64,000 nucleotides of DNA from NCBI GenBank assembly GCA_032622095.1, contig CP136068.1, positions 112,417,546 through 112,481,545 on the forward strand, given 5' to 3'. Below, one piece after another: positions 48,401 through 60,518 of the stretch. A program made the translations under genes and the position numbers. This DNA is from Siphonodentalium dalli. Taxonomy: Eukaryota > Mollusca > Scaphopoda > Gadilida > Siphonodentaliidae. Under the pieces are notes generated by a model. That model saw only the letters and a program-made list of their open reading frames with translations, had not been told where the DNA came from and did no database searches. Each line of letters begins with the position of its first letter. The stretch's first letter is position 1.

Positions 48401-50100
48401 TTTATAGTGTGTTTTCAGAACGAAAAAAAAATGAATAAAATCAACAAATTTGTAAATTTAAAAACAATTCAAACGTTGTTGTATTCCATGTCCCAGCCCG
48501 GACATATACACCAAATTTCAATAATATTCATTGAGAAACAACGGACCAAACGCTATATAACACATCTTTTATTCCGAGCTGGGACTCAGCCTCGGGTACA
48601 TGTTATAGTAGGTACCGAATTGACACACGTCGACTTGGGCGAGTTGGCCCTGGGGCGATTAGGCCGATTAGGGCACCTTCTATAATTTACCGTATGTATC
48701 CGTTTACGCGTAGTTTACTTTAGAAAGTTCCGCAATTAATACCGTAAATAGAGCGACCATATTTGACAGAGAATGCCTCTGTTATTGATTATCAAGTTGC
48801 TATACATTAAAAACGACAAATTCACATGCTCGTTCAAGCGCAGTAGTCTATTTTCCCCATGTTAAAGGACATCCACAAATACTAAATAACGCTAACCTAC
48901 TGCCGAATGTTTTACACGACAACTGTTAACATATTTGGGCTGAATTCATCTGACGCGGTATTATTCCTCAAAATAAACAACAAACCCATCGTTACTTGGA
49001 AATGTAGTTTGGGCTAACATTTACATAAATCCTCCACATCATTTATCCGACACACACGTCAGATGAAAAACAGACATGAAGTAAACGGCCAAATTGGCCG
49101 AAATAACATCGTGATGTCATTTAGCTGTAGAATACAACGTCCAATATTTATGGCGGCCATCCGACAGAACTGTTCAATAATCAAGAGTTATTACCCCAGA
49201 GATGCCGGGACACCACAGCGCAGATGACCCCCCCCCCCCCGCTTGAATGAATTTCAGTTCTGACGCATATGAACATATTGGAAGACTAAAACTGTTTGTT
49301 AAATTTGAGTGCAACGCCAGTTGAATTGATGATACGAGGGTCTGAAACAAAACTATACATGTAGTTCAGACACTTAAAGGTAATCAATGCGATTCGATGG
49401 TCCACACATACTCAGATTCCAACAACAGCATTATTTTTTTAAATGCCGCTTCAGTTATCATCATCGATTTTCTGTCAATAAATAACTATATTATAAAATT
49501 GGACAAACGGTGTTATGTATCAACATTTTTTTCAACGAAATATGGCCGAATTTTCAAATTTCCAAATTTCAAAGCCAATGTATTTTAGAATTTTCCATCT
49601 CCATACGCAATTTGTTTCGAGACCGGCGGTTTGACAATTTTTTACCAGGCCACAAAAAAAGTACACATCTCGAGATATACAAAATTCCTAAAATCAATAT
49701 CTGATCACTCTGAGCTTTGATGGGTGGGTTCCTCGACTCGAATTAAATATTTTATACCCCGGAAGCAGTGGCTTGTCCGAATTGATCAGCGTGCAATTGT
49801 GAGATCGTACGCTGTTCGAATTTCGCGCCAAGTGGTGACCCACAGCAAGGTCGCTCGTACTGTGTCTGCTTCGTACCGCCCATGCGATAAAAAGGGTACC
49901 TGGTTATGGTCAGTGAACGATTTTGTCAGTATGCTCCCCGGGGAGCAGTAGATGGTAACTGAGTGTTCATGCTCATCATGGTACTAATTGTCCCACGCAT
50001 TGGAACTAATTCATACCCGTCGCATGCGTGTAATTAAATGGATTGCTTACTAATATTATTATTGTTATGCAAACAAGAGGTACGCTGTCGCGTGGCATTT
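48401..50100. other. receptor intron, unassigned
   Basis: Contains a GGGCGAGTTGGCCCTGGGGC phrase near 48640 and poly-C near 49230. No exon was recognised. Confidence 0.45.
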
Positions 50101-50129
50101 GCCCCCGACCGTAGTAATTCGGATTAAGC

Positions 50130-51945
50130 ATGGACGGTATCACCATACCAAATATCAGCTAAATCTAACAATAATGCTAAATGTTTGTACGGACGGACAA
50201 AATTGAATGTTCTAAGTAAAAAAAGGACCATAACTCTGGTGAAAATGGGTGGACGAAACCCGTGCTATGCATGTAGCTGTTGCCCGATGCTGTCTATCAC
50301 CATACCAAATATCAGCTAAATCTGTCCAGCGGTTGCTGAACAATAATGCAAAATGTTTGTACGGACGGACAAAATTGAATGTTCTAAGTAAAAAAAGGAC
50401 CATAACTCTGGTGAAAATGGGTGGACGGAACCCGCGCTATGCATGTAGCTGTTCCCCCATGCTGCTCTATCACCATACCAAATATCAGCTAAATCTGCCC
50501 AGCGGTTGCTGAACAATAATGCAAAATGTTTGTACGGACGGACAAAATTGAATTTTCTATGTCAAAAAAGGACCATAACTCTGTGGTGAAAATGGGTGGA
50601 CGAAACCCGCGCTATGCATGTAGCTGTTCCACCATGCTGCTCTATCACCATACCAAATAACAGCTAAATCTGCAAAGCGGTTGCTGAACAATAATGCAAA
50701 ATGTTTGTATGGACGGACGTACGGACGGATTTCGAAGTTGAAAAAAAGGGCAATAACTCTGGCCAAAATCATCAGATCATACCCAAATTCGCACTTGACA
50801 TGTATTTTCATATAACTGATCCACAAAAATACGGGATTTGCAATCGTACCACCAAAGCTCACGCTATCATCTGGAAACCCAAAAAACAAGAGAAAAATTG
50901 AATTTTCTAAGTAAAAAAAGGGCCATAACACTGGTGAAAATGGGTGGACGAAACCCGCGCTATGCATGTAGCTGTTCCGCCATGCTGCTATATCACCATA
51001 GCAAATATCAGCTAAATCTGCCCAGCGGTTGCTGAACAATAATGCAAAATGTTTGTACGGACGGACAAAATTGAATTTTCCAAGTAAAAAAGGGGCCATA
51101 ACTCTGGTGAAAATGGGTGCACGAAACCCGCGCTATGCATGTAGATGTTCCCCCATGCTGCTCTATCACCATACCAAATATAAGCTAAATCTGCACAGCG
51201 GTTGCTGAACAATAATGCAAAATGTTTGTACGGACGGACAAAATTGAATTTTCTAAGTCAAAAAAGGACCATAACTCTGTGGTGAAAATGGGTGGACGAA
51301 ACCCGCGCTATGCATGTAGCTGTTCCCCCATGCTGCTCTATCACCATACCAAATAACAGCTAAATCTGCCAAGCGGTTGCTGAACAATAATGCAAAATGT
51401 TTGTATGGACGGACGTACGGACGGATTTCGAAGTTGAAAAAAGGGCAATAACTCTGGCCAAAATCATCAGATCATACCCAAATTCGCACTTGACATGTAT
51501 TTTCATATAACTGATCCACAAAAATACGGGATTTGCAATCGTACCACCAAAGCTCACGCTATCATCTGGAAACCCAAAAAACAAGAGAAAAATTGAATTT
51601 TCTAAGTAAAAAAAGGGCCATAACACTGGTGAAAATGGGTGGACGAAACCCGCGCTATGCATGTAGCTGTTCCCCCATGCTGCTATATCGTCATACCAAA
51701 TATCAGCTAAATCTGCCCAGCGGTTGCTGAACAATAATGCAAAATGTTTGTACGGACGGACAACATTGAATTTTCTAAGTAAAAAAGGGGCCATAACTCT
51801 GGTGAAAATGGGTGGACGAAACCCGCGCTATGCATGTAGCTGTTCCCCCATGCTGCTCTATCACCATACCAAATATCAGCTAAATCTGCCAAGCGGTTGC
51901 TGAACAATAATGCAAAATGTTTGTACGGACGTACGTACGCACCAC
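50130..51945 (+). repeat. 173-bp tandem array with four-unit higher-order repeat
   Basis: The phrase CCATAACTCTGGTGAAAATG or a variant starts at 50228, 50400, 50573, 50749 (variant), 50923, 51096, 51269, 51446 (variant), 51618 and 51791, a spacing of 172-176 bp. Variants repeat in order: CTCTGTGGTG at 50573 and 51269, CTCTGGCC at the next unit, CACTGG at the next. This gives a higher-order unit of about 696 bp present twice. Each unit also has CAGCGGTTGCTGAACAATAA and GTACGGACGGAC. Long open frames on both strands are shadows of the array. Confidence 0.9.
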
Positions 51946-52043
51946 AGGGTACTTGTGAGGTGCGATCTTTTGTTTGCATGACTTGTGGGGTGCGTGCATG
52001 GGAGAATCCATTTAGTAACGTACGGAAAATCCAATGTTAAAGA

Positions 52044-52170
52044 GCTTGTTACCATTCATCGGAAAGCTCTCGGGGAGAGCTTTCCGATGAATGGCAACAA
52101 GCCATATTTCCGACTAAATCCTGAAAAGTTACCCATAATTTTGCTGTGGTTAAGGAGTCGATTACTTATG
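52044..52170. mobile_element. truncated family B MITE
   Basis: The centre (GGAAAGCTCTC ... GAGAGCTTTCC) and one arm (ACTAAATCCTGAAAAGTTAC, TTAAGGAGTCGATTA) are present. The left arm stops after the inner 40 bp. Confidence 0.75.
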
Positions 52171-52207
52171 TAAGTGTGACGAATTGATGTGAATTCGTCA
52201 CACTTAC
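52171..52207. repeat. 15-bp-stem hairpin
   Basis: TAAGTGTGACGAATT, a five-base loop, then the complement AATTCGTCACACTTA. It abuts the truncated MITE and may be part of the event that truncated it. Confidence 0.7.
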
Positions 52208-52680
52208 AATATAGTAAAGATTTGTGCGGCGGCTCTCTTGCACGTGGTAAATACCCTGGAGCACAATACTGGGCCAATTAGCGTGTATTTGAGGACGGTA
52301 GTGTATCAGTTAATGTCACGATTGCTAATAGTTTCGGCGACCGCATGGCAGACCCCTCTGGGGTTGCGCCAACCTATCTTGCTATATGCTTTATTTCTCT
52401 ATAGACATGAATTCACATGTTACGAAGAGATGTGTGATGCATATTTTCAAGGTGCATGTTAATTAAGTGCACTAGTATACATATATACAGTGGCGGTATG
52501 AATGCGTTTAATCTTTATCATCTGTCATCATCATCAACACCATCATTCGCATAATCATCATTATATCTATCATTATCTCGTCGTCTACGTTAATGTTTAC
52601 ATATGAGTTGGTCGTTCAAACACTATTTAGTCAATTATTCATCTTGTTCATATATGTCATATGGATAATTCATTCGAAAA

Positions 52681-52722
52681 TAACAACAACAGCAACAACA
52701 ACAACAATAACAACAACACCAT
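52681..52722. repeat. interrupted (AAC)n microsatellite
   Basis: AACAACAACAGCAACAACAA followed by further AAC units with one AAT interruption. Confidence 0.8.
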
Positions 52723-52764
52723 TGTCATCATAGTTATATATCATAAAAACAACATCAATAGCTT

Positions 52765-53061
52765 TTATATTACCGATATCGATTTTGTGAGTTTGAATGC
52801 TAACTTTAAATACAAACACAAATTTCTCAGTTCCAATCGACAATATTTTGTAAGGAGTTCATAGAATTTTATCTTAGAAGGTGTGTCCCAATAGTGTTTC
52901 GGTATGTATTTAATTCGCAAGCGATTCAGGTTAGTGAATTTCATGATGAAGTGGTATTCATCGCCCACTTCATTTTTACACATACAACATATGTTGTTCT
53001 TTGTTCCGCGCTTACCCCATACATGTTTCCACCTCCAGTCTATGACTGCACGTACGTACAT
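52765..53061 (-). pseudogene. C-terminal fragment of a retroelement protein (zinc-knuckle tail)
   Basis: The minus frame has ICCMCKNEVGDEYHF, then RLRIKYIPKHYWDTPSKIKF, then a Leu-rich end. C-x2-C followed by EVGDEYHFxxxC/x and a YIPxxYW segment is a tail I recognise at the end of many invertebrate non-LTR retrotransposon polyproteins. The usual third Cys after YHF is not evident (KFTN). No reverse transcriptase is attached. It is a different piece, on the opposite strand, from the element at 40503. Confidence 0.65.
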
Positions 53062-53353
53062 GTATTTTGATCAGACACTTTCTAAGATTAAAAGGCAAGT
53101 CCAGCATATAATATTCTAAACGTGGTACTCTATATACGTCGATATCGAAAGGTGGAATCGGTTGAGAAGATATGGCACATGTATATCAGAAAAATACTCC
53201 CATAGGATTGTTCCGACCACTAAAATGTTTGCAACCAGCAGGTCAGGCACATACGGAATTCCACTATTATAGTGGTATATGACCATTACCTTTTCATGAA
53301 TTTGATTCAGACATTATTGAAGTATATGCCATATGAGTCTGTGTTAATAATAA

Positions 53354-53622
53354 ATGGGAATAAAATAAAGTAATACCATTTAAGACTCATTTGAGTTTTT
53401 TAAAAACACGAGCTTTCGGCTATCTAGTAGCCTTTATCAAGTATGAAGTGAACAAACAGTGAAAGTCGTTGACGTTGAAAGTGTCCATCACGATGACGTT
53501 CATAACAAGAGTCACTGTTTGTTCACTTCATACTTGATAAAAGCTACTATAGATAGCCGAAAGCTCGTGTTTTTTAAAAACTCAAATGAGTCTTAAATGG
53601 TGTTACTTTATTTTATTCCCAT
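53354..53622. mobile_element. palindromic element with hammerhead-like core
   Basis: The arms ATGGGAATAAAATAAAGTAA and complement span the whole 268 bp. Each arm includes ACTTGATAAA, a small stem (GGCTA ... TAGCC) and GAAAGCTCGTG. The inner arms are GTGAACAAACAGTGA and complement. See findings for the ribozyme-like reading. Confidence 0.8.
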
Positions 53623-54887
53623 GAATTTGATAACAGAGGAACATCCAAAATCACACAAATTATTAGCGTCGGGCTAATTTGGTATCTTACAGTATTTTGT
53701 CCAAGAGAATGACTAACCATGACGGGACATGATACGCAACTCAATTAGCATTCAGTTAGTTTAAATGTCGTTATGAAGGAGCGATTGAGTCATTGTGTTG
53801 TTGTCATTTATAAAGGCATATATTAGTAAAAGTATTGAATAAAAAAGCTTTGTCGGAAGACTGTTCATTCGCTGCATGCGCTATTGTTATAAGAGTGAAA
53901 TTTGGCAATGCATTGGTATGCGTCGTCTTTTATTTCCAACTCAAATAACGTTCCAGACATGGTTTTATGAGGACTGGGGACATACTTTACGAGACGTAAC
54001 CGCCAAAACCGTTCAAATACATAGTGTCGGTACATGACTTTTCGGTTTTCCTATGCAAATAATAGTACATACATGTAGCCGGAATGAGACCATACCCCGA
54101 TCGAAGTCTCGTTCGATGGCGGCATCAATCCGCAAATGTTCTACGTTTCGTTTCTCGTTGATGATTCCTCAAATTTGGTCATATAAACAATAATTATGTC
54201 GATAAAAGCTCCAGATATATTACTGTTTATATTTGACATTAAATTATATCGCAATTCATGGGACTGTTGACCACAAGAGACATATCATTTCTTAGACATG
54301 ATGCCAATATTCATGGTTTGTTTGTAGGTATATGCATTCATATACTGTAAACAATGTATGAAGCTTCTTAGTTCTATACACAAACTGCCATAATAGCGTA
54401 CATTCATACGACATGTAACTCAATGAAAAATATATAATTAATGGACACCTCAAATTTTGAAATATACATTGTGTGAACTTGTGGCTCCGCCGTCGCCCAT
54501 TCAACTAAATTTGCCACATTATATCCGCCCTGTACCTTTCCAAAATCACAAAACACCACACCGTTATCCCCGAATTAACCAACCGGGGCTCAGACGTTTC
54601 TTAATACTCTTCTCTACATCTTGGCCCAAAATCCGCTGGAGGGCGCTACCAATCGAATTAATTCACCGTATAAGCCTATACCGTGATGCAACGTAAGAGA
54701 TCATTGACCCTTTCTTTGCTAAATGGATTCTCCCAGTTAATAATACACATCTACATTGAATTGGCTTATTACTCTTCTGAAGGTGTGTTCGGGAGGTATA
54801 CGCAGACGATGGATAGTCGAACATACAGAAAGCAGACGACATATATATAGCGTTGAGTGGCGTTATTTTTCGCAAATTGTCAGTTTA
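53623..54887. other. receptor intron, unassigned
   Basis: No repeat shared within the window and no exon-like frame were recognised. Confidence 0.45.
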
Positions 54888-55372
54888 AAGGCACGGAAGG
54901 CCTTAGTTGTCGAAAATATTCATATTTGTTTCAATCACCGTAAACAGAAACACATTAAAACGCATACAGTTTTGTTCATATATACCATGACCATCGCGTA
55001 AACAGCATGCTATCATAAAGACCTACTATATTTTACCTAAGCAAGAGCCTGATTGTGTTACAGAAGGCAGCACAGTGTTACTGGCTAATCACACACAAAT
55101 TATATAAACGCTCTTTATTCGTTCCATATCAGGAATTCAGCAACAAAGAACGCTCTTTATGTTTACCATCATAATATTAACACACACCAGGAAAGTAACT
55201 TGTTATGCTTTTGTTTACATAACAATGGTCAAACAACATACTGTTTATGCGATATTTCTTATTTATATACGGACAAAGTCTGTCCACATTTTAATATTCT
55301 TTCTGTTTGTGGCGGTTTTTGACCGGTGGAAATATTTTCACAGCATACCCACCGCCAAGGCCTCCCGTACAT
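54888..55372 (+). repeat. dispersed repeat K, copy 1
   Basis: From TTAAAGGCACGGAAGGCCTT to ACCCACCGCCAAGGCC. It is near-identical by eye to 59527-60022, with a few indels, including a 13-bp difference near 55230/59870. Neither copy is coding. Confidence 0.85.
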
Positions 55373-56283
55373 TTAACTATAGCCTTTCTTTACTAAATGG
55401 TTACTCCAACCCAGTTATATAAGTATATACTGTTCATTTGGAGGGATGTTCAGAGAAATATGCCGACGACAGACAGACAAACAGGCGGAGGTTATATCGG
55501 CGTTAGTTTTTCAAAATTTTGATTTAAACAATTTCTTTAAGTAAATAAAAAAGACACACAATTAAAATAAGCTCACTTTTGGCCTATTTCAGAATCAAAT
55601 AAATGTGAATATTTAGGTTAAATATGAACCTATTTGCAGACCAGATATACACTCTTTGTATATGTGTTTTCACTGTCGTCCGCGCCACCCACAGAATAAC
55701 GGGTATTAGTCGACTATGAACTTGGCTTATTTTAGAATCAAATAAGTCGAATATGAACCTATGTGAATATTTAGGTCCAAATGTGCGCGAACCGCTCACA
55801 TGGGCCGCACCCCCCCCCCCCCCACCGACGCTTAATAAAGGCTCGCGAAGGAGCCTGTTTCAGCTAGCACTATAATAATAGCAGTCATTCCGCCGCACAA
55901 TCGATGTCGCGTCAAGTGTGGAATATAAGGTATAGGATAGACAGATAGTCAGAACGGGGAAGAACAGTAGCGGTTGAATCACTGCCGATATACTAGAGAG
56001 TCAGAACAGAATCAGTCGCAGCCAGTTGAATTTCGGAACGATTTCTCCGTCTTAGTCCTGATATTATATCGCACTGCCAATTCACCAGAGAAACTACAGA
56101 CGAAATACGTTACACCCATTGGAGCAGAAGACTAGAAGACGACGATGCATGGCAGACGCCCCGTGATTTATAACGCATCTACGTGTATATTGGACGCTGA
56201 CGTAATCTCGGTTTGGACCGGACATGAACGACGAAACGAGAATACAGAATATATATTAGCAAAGGACGAGAACAGGCAGTTAC
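55373..56283. other. receptor intron, unassigned
   Basis: Includes a fragment at 55590-55800 resembling 12350-12480 (TTTTCACTGTCGTCCG, TCAAATAAGTCGAATATGAA) and a poly-C run at about 55809. Confidence 0.45.
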
Positions 56284-56610
56284 AAGAAAACCATAGTCAG
56301 AAATGGTAACGCGCTCAAGATCATATATTATATACCCATGGTTGTAATTATATATAGAATATAAAATATATTGGTTTCACGAATGACCAACTCATAGAAT
56401 TAATCGCCTTGCACATCTTGGCATCCGAATAACAATTGAAATTCCCAACTACACCTTTTACGGGAATTGGCCTCCGGGTCGCAGTTCTACTTTCAATCCG
56501 TGCAAAAATTCACATTCTATAAATAAAACGCACATGCGCCCACTGTATACCAAGAAACATTGAAACATTATACACGCGGAGCACGGAATAATCGTTATGC
56601 TATTAAAGTT
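56284..56610 (+). repeat. dispersed repeat H, copy 2
   Basis: Matches 24516-24860 in order: ACCATAGTCAGAAATGGTAA, ATATTATATACCCATG, AAATTCCCAACTACACC and ACATTCTATAAATAAAAC, then a GCGG-rich phrase near 56575. Confidence 0.7.
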
Positions 56611-56937
56611 TATATCAATCTGATGTCTCTCTTTTACGATATGCAAACCTGCTTTAGTACACAAGCTCACCCACCCAATAGGATATTTGACTTAGAGTTG
56701 ACGAAGTTGGTCAATTAGTGTGTTGACAATATTTTCATACAAACCTCCGTTATTTCGTCACAGTACAATATACGTTCTATATATAGAGTTATCACCCTTC
56801 CGATTAGCTCATATTACTCATTTTGAAATGTAATCCTAACCTCGAGTGTCACGTGTTATTGCGATTTAATATCAATCGCAATCTAATCGTGAACCCCGAT
56901 TAAGTATCTTTCGCCATCTGATCATGTGCGTATTTGT

Positions 56938-57330
56938 GACCCGCCATATCAAATCCAGTCGTAAGTCGGGATTTTTTTTACCCTGTGCCAATGCATTCTC
57001 TTATATATGCGAGTCGACCATAGGTCGTCTCGCATATATAAGAGAATGCATTGGCCTAACAACTTTTTTATCATTTTTTTTAAATAAATGTTTCTTAAAA
57101 TTTTTGGGACATAAAATAAAAAAAACATCCATTACCCTGCAGGGTATGGGTGAAATTATAAAAATGTTAAAGAATACAAGAAAAAATTATTAAAATTGTA
57201 AAAAATTGTTAGGCCAATGCATTCTCTTATATATGCGAGGCGACCTATGGTCGACTCGCATATATAAGATAATGCATTGGCACAGGGTAAAACAAATCCC
57301 GACTTACGACTGGATTTGATATGGCGGGTC
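56938..57330. mobile_element. double-hairpin element, family C, with long outer arms
   Basis: The outer arms GACCCGCCATATCAAATCCA ... GTAAGTCGGGATTT pair with AAATCCCGACTTAC ... TGGATTTGATATGGCGGGTC. Inside lie two hairpins, 56987-57056 and 57210-57284, with the same mirrored loops as at 8938-9329. The outer arms are not those of the 8938 copy, so the hairpin pair is shared while the ends differ. Confidence 0.8.
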
Positions 57331-57689
57331 GTATTTGGTGAACAAAGCACTACCGGTCGTTAAATTCTCGATCCTCACAAATCGGTTCCCTGGTCTGTTC
57401 TCTGTGCGACACAGGGTTAATCGGGGACGAATTTCATTATATAATGGAATGCCCAGAAATGAATTCCACGAGGAGGAGATTTCTACAACCCAACTAACTG
57501 AACAGTCAAACACCCATAATTTAAACAAAATGATGAACCCCTCTGTTGTAATACTTATAAGTTATAAATAAACTGTATGGGTATCTCAAACATATACTTA
57601 GTTGGATCACCACAGAATAAGCCCGACTATATCTACTAATTGTATTATTATTCTTACACCATGCACCCACATACTATTTGCATATAGGT

Positions 57690-57797
57690 ATCTATATATG
57701 TGTGTGTATGCGTGTGTATGTGTGTAGGTATGTATGTATGTATAAGTGTGATTTTGTGTATGTATGTGTGTATGTATGTGTGTATGTATGTATACAC
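57690..57797 (-). repeat. (TGTA/TGTG)n microsatellite
   Basis: Alternating GTGTGTATG and TATGTATG words over about 105 bases. Confidence 0.85.
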
Positions 57798-58033
57798 ACA
57801 ATGAATGACATTTAATATGTCTGATTTATGCTAAATTGGTTACACAAATGACATGCAAATTGTATTTTGTTTTCAACATGAACGGTTCTCATGCCAAAAT
57901 ATGGTTAGAACATTAAATAATAATTGATATAATTGAATTGGTGTTTGATTCGTAGGCTTCATGTAACAAATTGTTGGCCCACCGATGGGGTACCAATTAT
58001 AAATACATAAAGCCTCTTTGTTTTTGAACATAC

Positions 58034-58135
58034 CTGCTGTATGCTAGAATTGTCTTGTTCGTCTTGTCCTGCGATGCGGAATCTGATGTAGTGTGCGTTG
58101 CGATCGGAGTGATTTGGTGCCGCCGGATGGGAAAA
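58034..58135 (-). CDS. nicotinic receptor-like subunit, cytoplasmic-loop exon (candidate)
   Basis: A 102-bp stretch on the minus strand lies between TTCTTCCCCCATAG (acceptor) and CAGCAG-GTATGT (donor). It reads 34 codons without a stop in phase 0 at both ends, containing NAHYIRFRIAGQDEQDN. It sits between the M3 exon, which ends in phase 0, and the M4 exon, which begins in phase 0, so it can join without a frame change. The M3-M4 loop is poorly conserved in this family, so the sequence itself is not diagnostic. The call rests on splice sites, phase and position. An alternative is a chance open stretch or an alternatively used exon. Confidence 0.6.
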
Positions 58136-58314
58136 CTATGGGGGAAGAAATAAATACACAATTATGCACGTGGTATGGTCTACATGTGATTGTATTAATG
58201 CTCTTGAAAGCCGTTCGTGACAATAAATGTGTCAAAAACGAAGTTGCCCATGACATATTCGAGAATGTATTATACGGAAGCATATTAAGGACATGGAAAA
58301 CAAACGAAAAAAAA

Positions 58315-58450
58315 ATTTAAGTCAAAATTTCAACTTTCAATATAAACAATTTGACTCTATCTCGAAATTTTGACTTTCAAAGTAAACTTTTCGACTTTCA
58401 GTGTCAAAATATCGACTTTTTAAAGGTAACATTTCGACTTTATAAAGTGA
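58315..58450 (+). repeat. degenerate short tandem repeat
   Basis: Six or so spaced copies of TTTCGACTTTC-like sequence (TTCAACTTTCAATAT, TTTGACTTTCAAAGT, TTCGACTTTCAGTG, ATCGACTTTTTAAAGG, TTCGACTTTATAAAG), about 22 bp apart. Confidence 0.65.
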
Positions 58451-58582
58451 CTTTATCTTATTGTTCTATACCATGTCCCAAATACGCTTCGTAGTCTTCA
58501 GATATGTATGTAGAGTCTAGTAACTCTTTGGATAACGTCTGTTACTTGTACATGTAAATGTATGTATAATAAACATTCATCA

Positions 58583-58905
58583 CATAATTAACTCACAAAA
58601 CCAGCTTCATAATTATTGGTAAGACACACGTGTAAAATTAGCGCGTTCGATGACGTCAGGTCATTATTTAAATGACTTGCGATTGATGAAGTTTATGACT
58701 GTTGTTTTCGATGAATACTTCGCGTTTATTTGATCATGTGATAAACGGTATCTCAAACTCGTTCTATTTTATGCGTAATTTATCAACCTCGTCCACTAAG
58801 TTCTATTTGAGCCTCGGTAAACATCAGCTCAAATCGAATTTAGTGAACTCATTTGATACATTCCGTATAAAATAGAAACTCATGTGAGATCCTCTATATA
58901 TTATT
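58583..58905 (+). mobile_element. 331-bp-type MITE, second copy
   Basis: From ATCACATAATTAACTCACAA to CATGTGAGATCCTCTATA, in the same order as 14640-14970, including TAATTTATCAACCTCGTCC. It has several small deletions relative to that copy. Confidence 0.8.
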
Positions 58906-59526
58906 ATGAGGAACATAATTATGGCGATTGGTGATTGACATCACAGAGCCAGTATATGTAATTGATTTTACATCGCGTGAAATATGGCGGGGAATTACAG
59001 TTCTATTTTAGTTCCGGATAACTACTATTGGCTCAATCGTCTCATATTCCAATAAAACACACCATAACACGACGTCATATCTTGTTGACCTAGCTGACTA
59101 ACAGCGGTAGATAGATTAACTGGGCGTGTTTCCTAAATACGCGACAATAGACTGATCGATCGATGCTGATGACAGATTTAAGAACAAACTGAGTTTACAG
59201 AAATGAGTTTACAGAAATGAGTAATAAGGAAAAAGGTACATATATATAAGAAAACATGTAGTGTTTTATTGTGGGGTGTTTGCTATAACTCGATAAATGT
59301 ACACAACAATAAAAACATAATTTGACAATAATGAGTTATCGGTTACAGCATAACCAAGAAGGCTGTCTTCCTGCCGTCCCCGGGTATAAAGACAAAATAA
59401 ACATTCACCCACGTTCGGACAAAAAAAGTATATATTAAATATAATGAATTGAACATTTGTCTCAATAGGAATAGTAATGATTCATACTTCGCTCAGTTTG
59501 TAATTTTAAATCATGTAAAATATATT
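58906..59526. other. receptor intron, unassigned
   Basis: This lies within the roughly 2.4-kb intron between the M3 and loop exons. A local direct repeat GAGTTTACAGAAAT occurs twice near 59191-59220. Confidence 0.5.
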
Positions 59527-60022
59527 AAAGGCACGTGAGGCCTTAGTTGTCGAAAATATTCATATTTGTTCCAATCACCGTAAACAGAAAAACATTAAAA
59601 CGCATACAGTTTCGTTCATATATACCATTACCATCGCGCAAACAGCATGTTATCATAAGGATTTACTATATTTTACCTAAGCGAGAGCCTGATTGTGTTA
59701 CAGAAGACAACACAATGCTGCTGGCTAATCACACATGAATGGCATAAACGCTCTTTATTCGTTCCATATCAGGAATTCACCCACAAAGAACGCTCTTTAT
59801 GTTTACCATCATAATATAAACAAACACCAGAAAAGTTACTTTTTATGCTTTTGTTTACATAACAATGGTCAAAAATATGACAATAACATACTGTTTATGC
59901 GATATTTCTTATTTGTATACGGAAAAAGTATGTCTACATTTTGTTCTTCTTTCTGTTTGTGACGGTTTTTGACGGGTGGAAATATTTTCACAGGATACCC
60001 ACCGCCAAGGCCAACCGTACTT
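59527..60022 (+). repeat. dispersed repeat K, copy 2
   Basis: Direct copy of 54888-55372, lying in the neighbouring receptor intron. Confidence 0.85.
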
Positions 60023-60063
60023 TAAGAGAGACATTGTTGTGTTCTGAGGTCTGAGGAAAGCTA

Positions 60064-60276
60064 CAGTAATGCTCTAAATAATCGACTCCTTAACCACAGC
60101 AGAATTATGGGTAACTTTTCAGGATTTTGTCGGAAATATGGCTTGTTGTCATTCATAGGAAAGCTCTCAGTGAGAGCTTTCAGATGAATGGCAACAAGCC
60201 ATATTTCCGACTAAATCCTGAAAAGTTGCCCATAATTCTGCTGTGGTAAAGGAGTCGATTATTTATAGCATTACTG
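60064..60276. mobile_element. full-length palindromic Tc1/mariner-like MITE, family B
   Basis: TA flanks at 60062-60063 and 60277-60278. The ends are CAGTAATGC and GCATTACTG. The interior matches 1564-1780 throughout. It lies 240 bp from the donor of the M3 exon, inside the intron. Confidence 0.85.
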
Positions 60277-60518
60277 TATACTATGGATGAAGCTATGGAT
60301 GAATCGGCGGTCTTCAATTTGATGGCGAATTTTTTTTTGGTTGTCGATTAATCAGATTGGTGGCAATCATTATATAAAATACGCATTTTTTTGTAGTTGT
60401 AGTGACATGTAGTCCGACTATATACATTTTTCGACTATTTAGCTGTACAATCCGGACACTTTTTATCCGGACAAATATGATCTCGGTTTGTGGGTAAACA
60501 AGACAAAAATGCACTCAC

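Noticed and set aside
50557-51099. 180-residue and related frames on the minus strand
   Set aside because: They are products of the 173-bp tandem array; the same peptide repeats with every unit.
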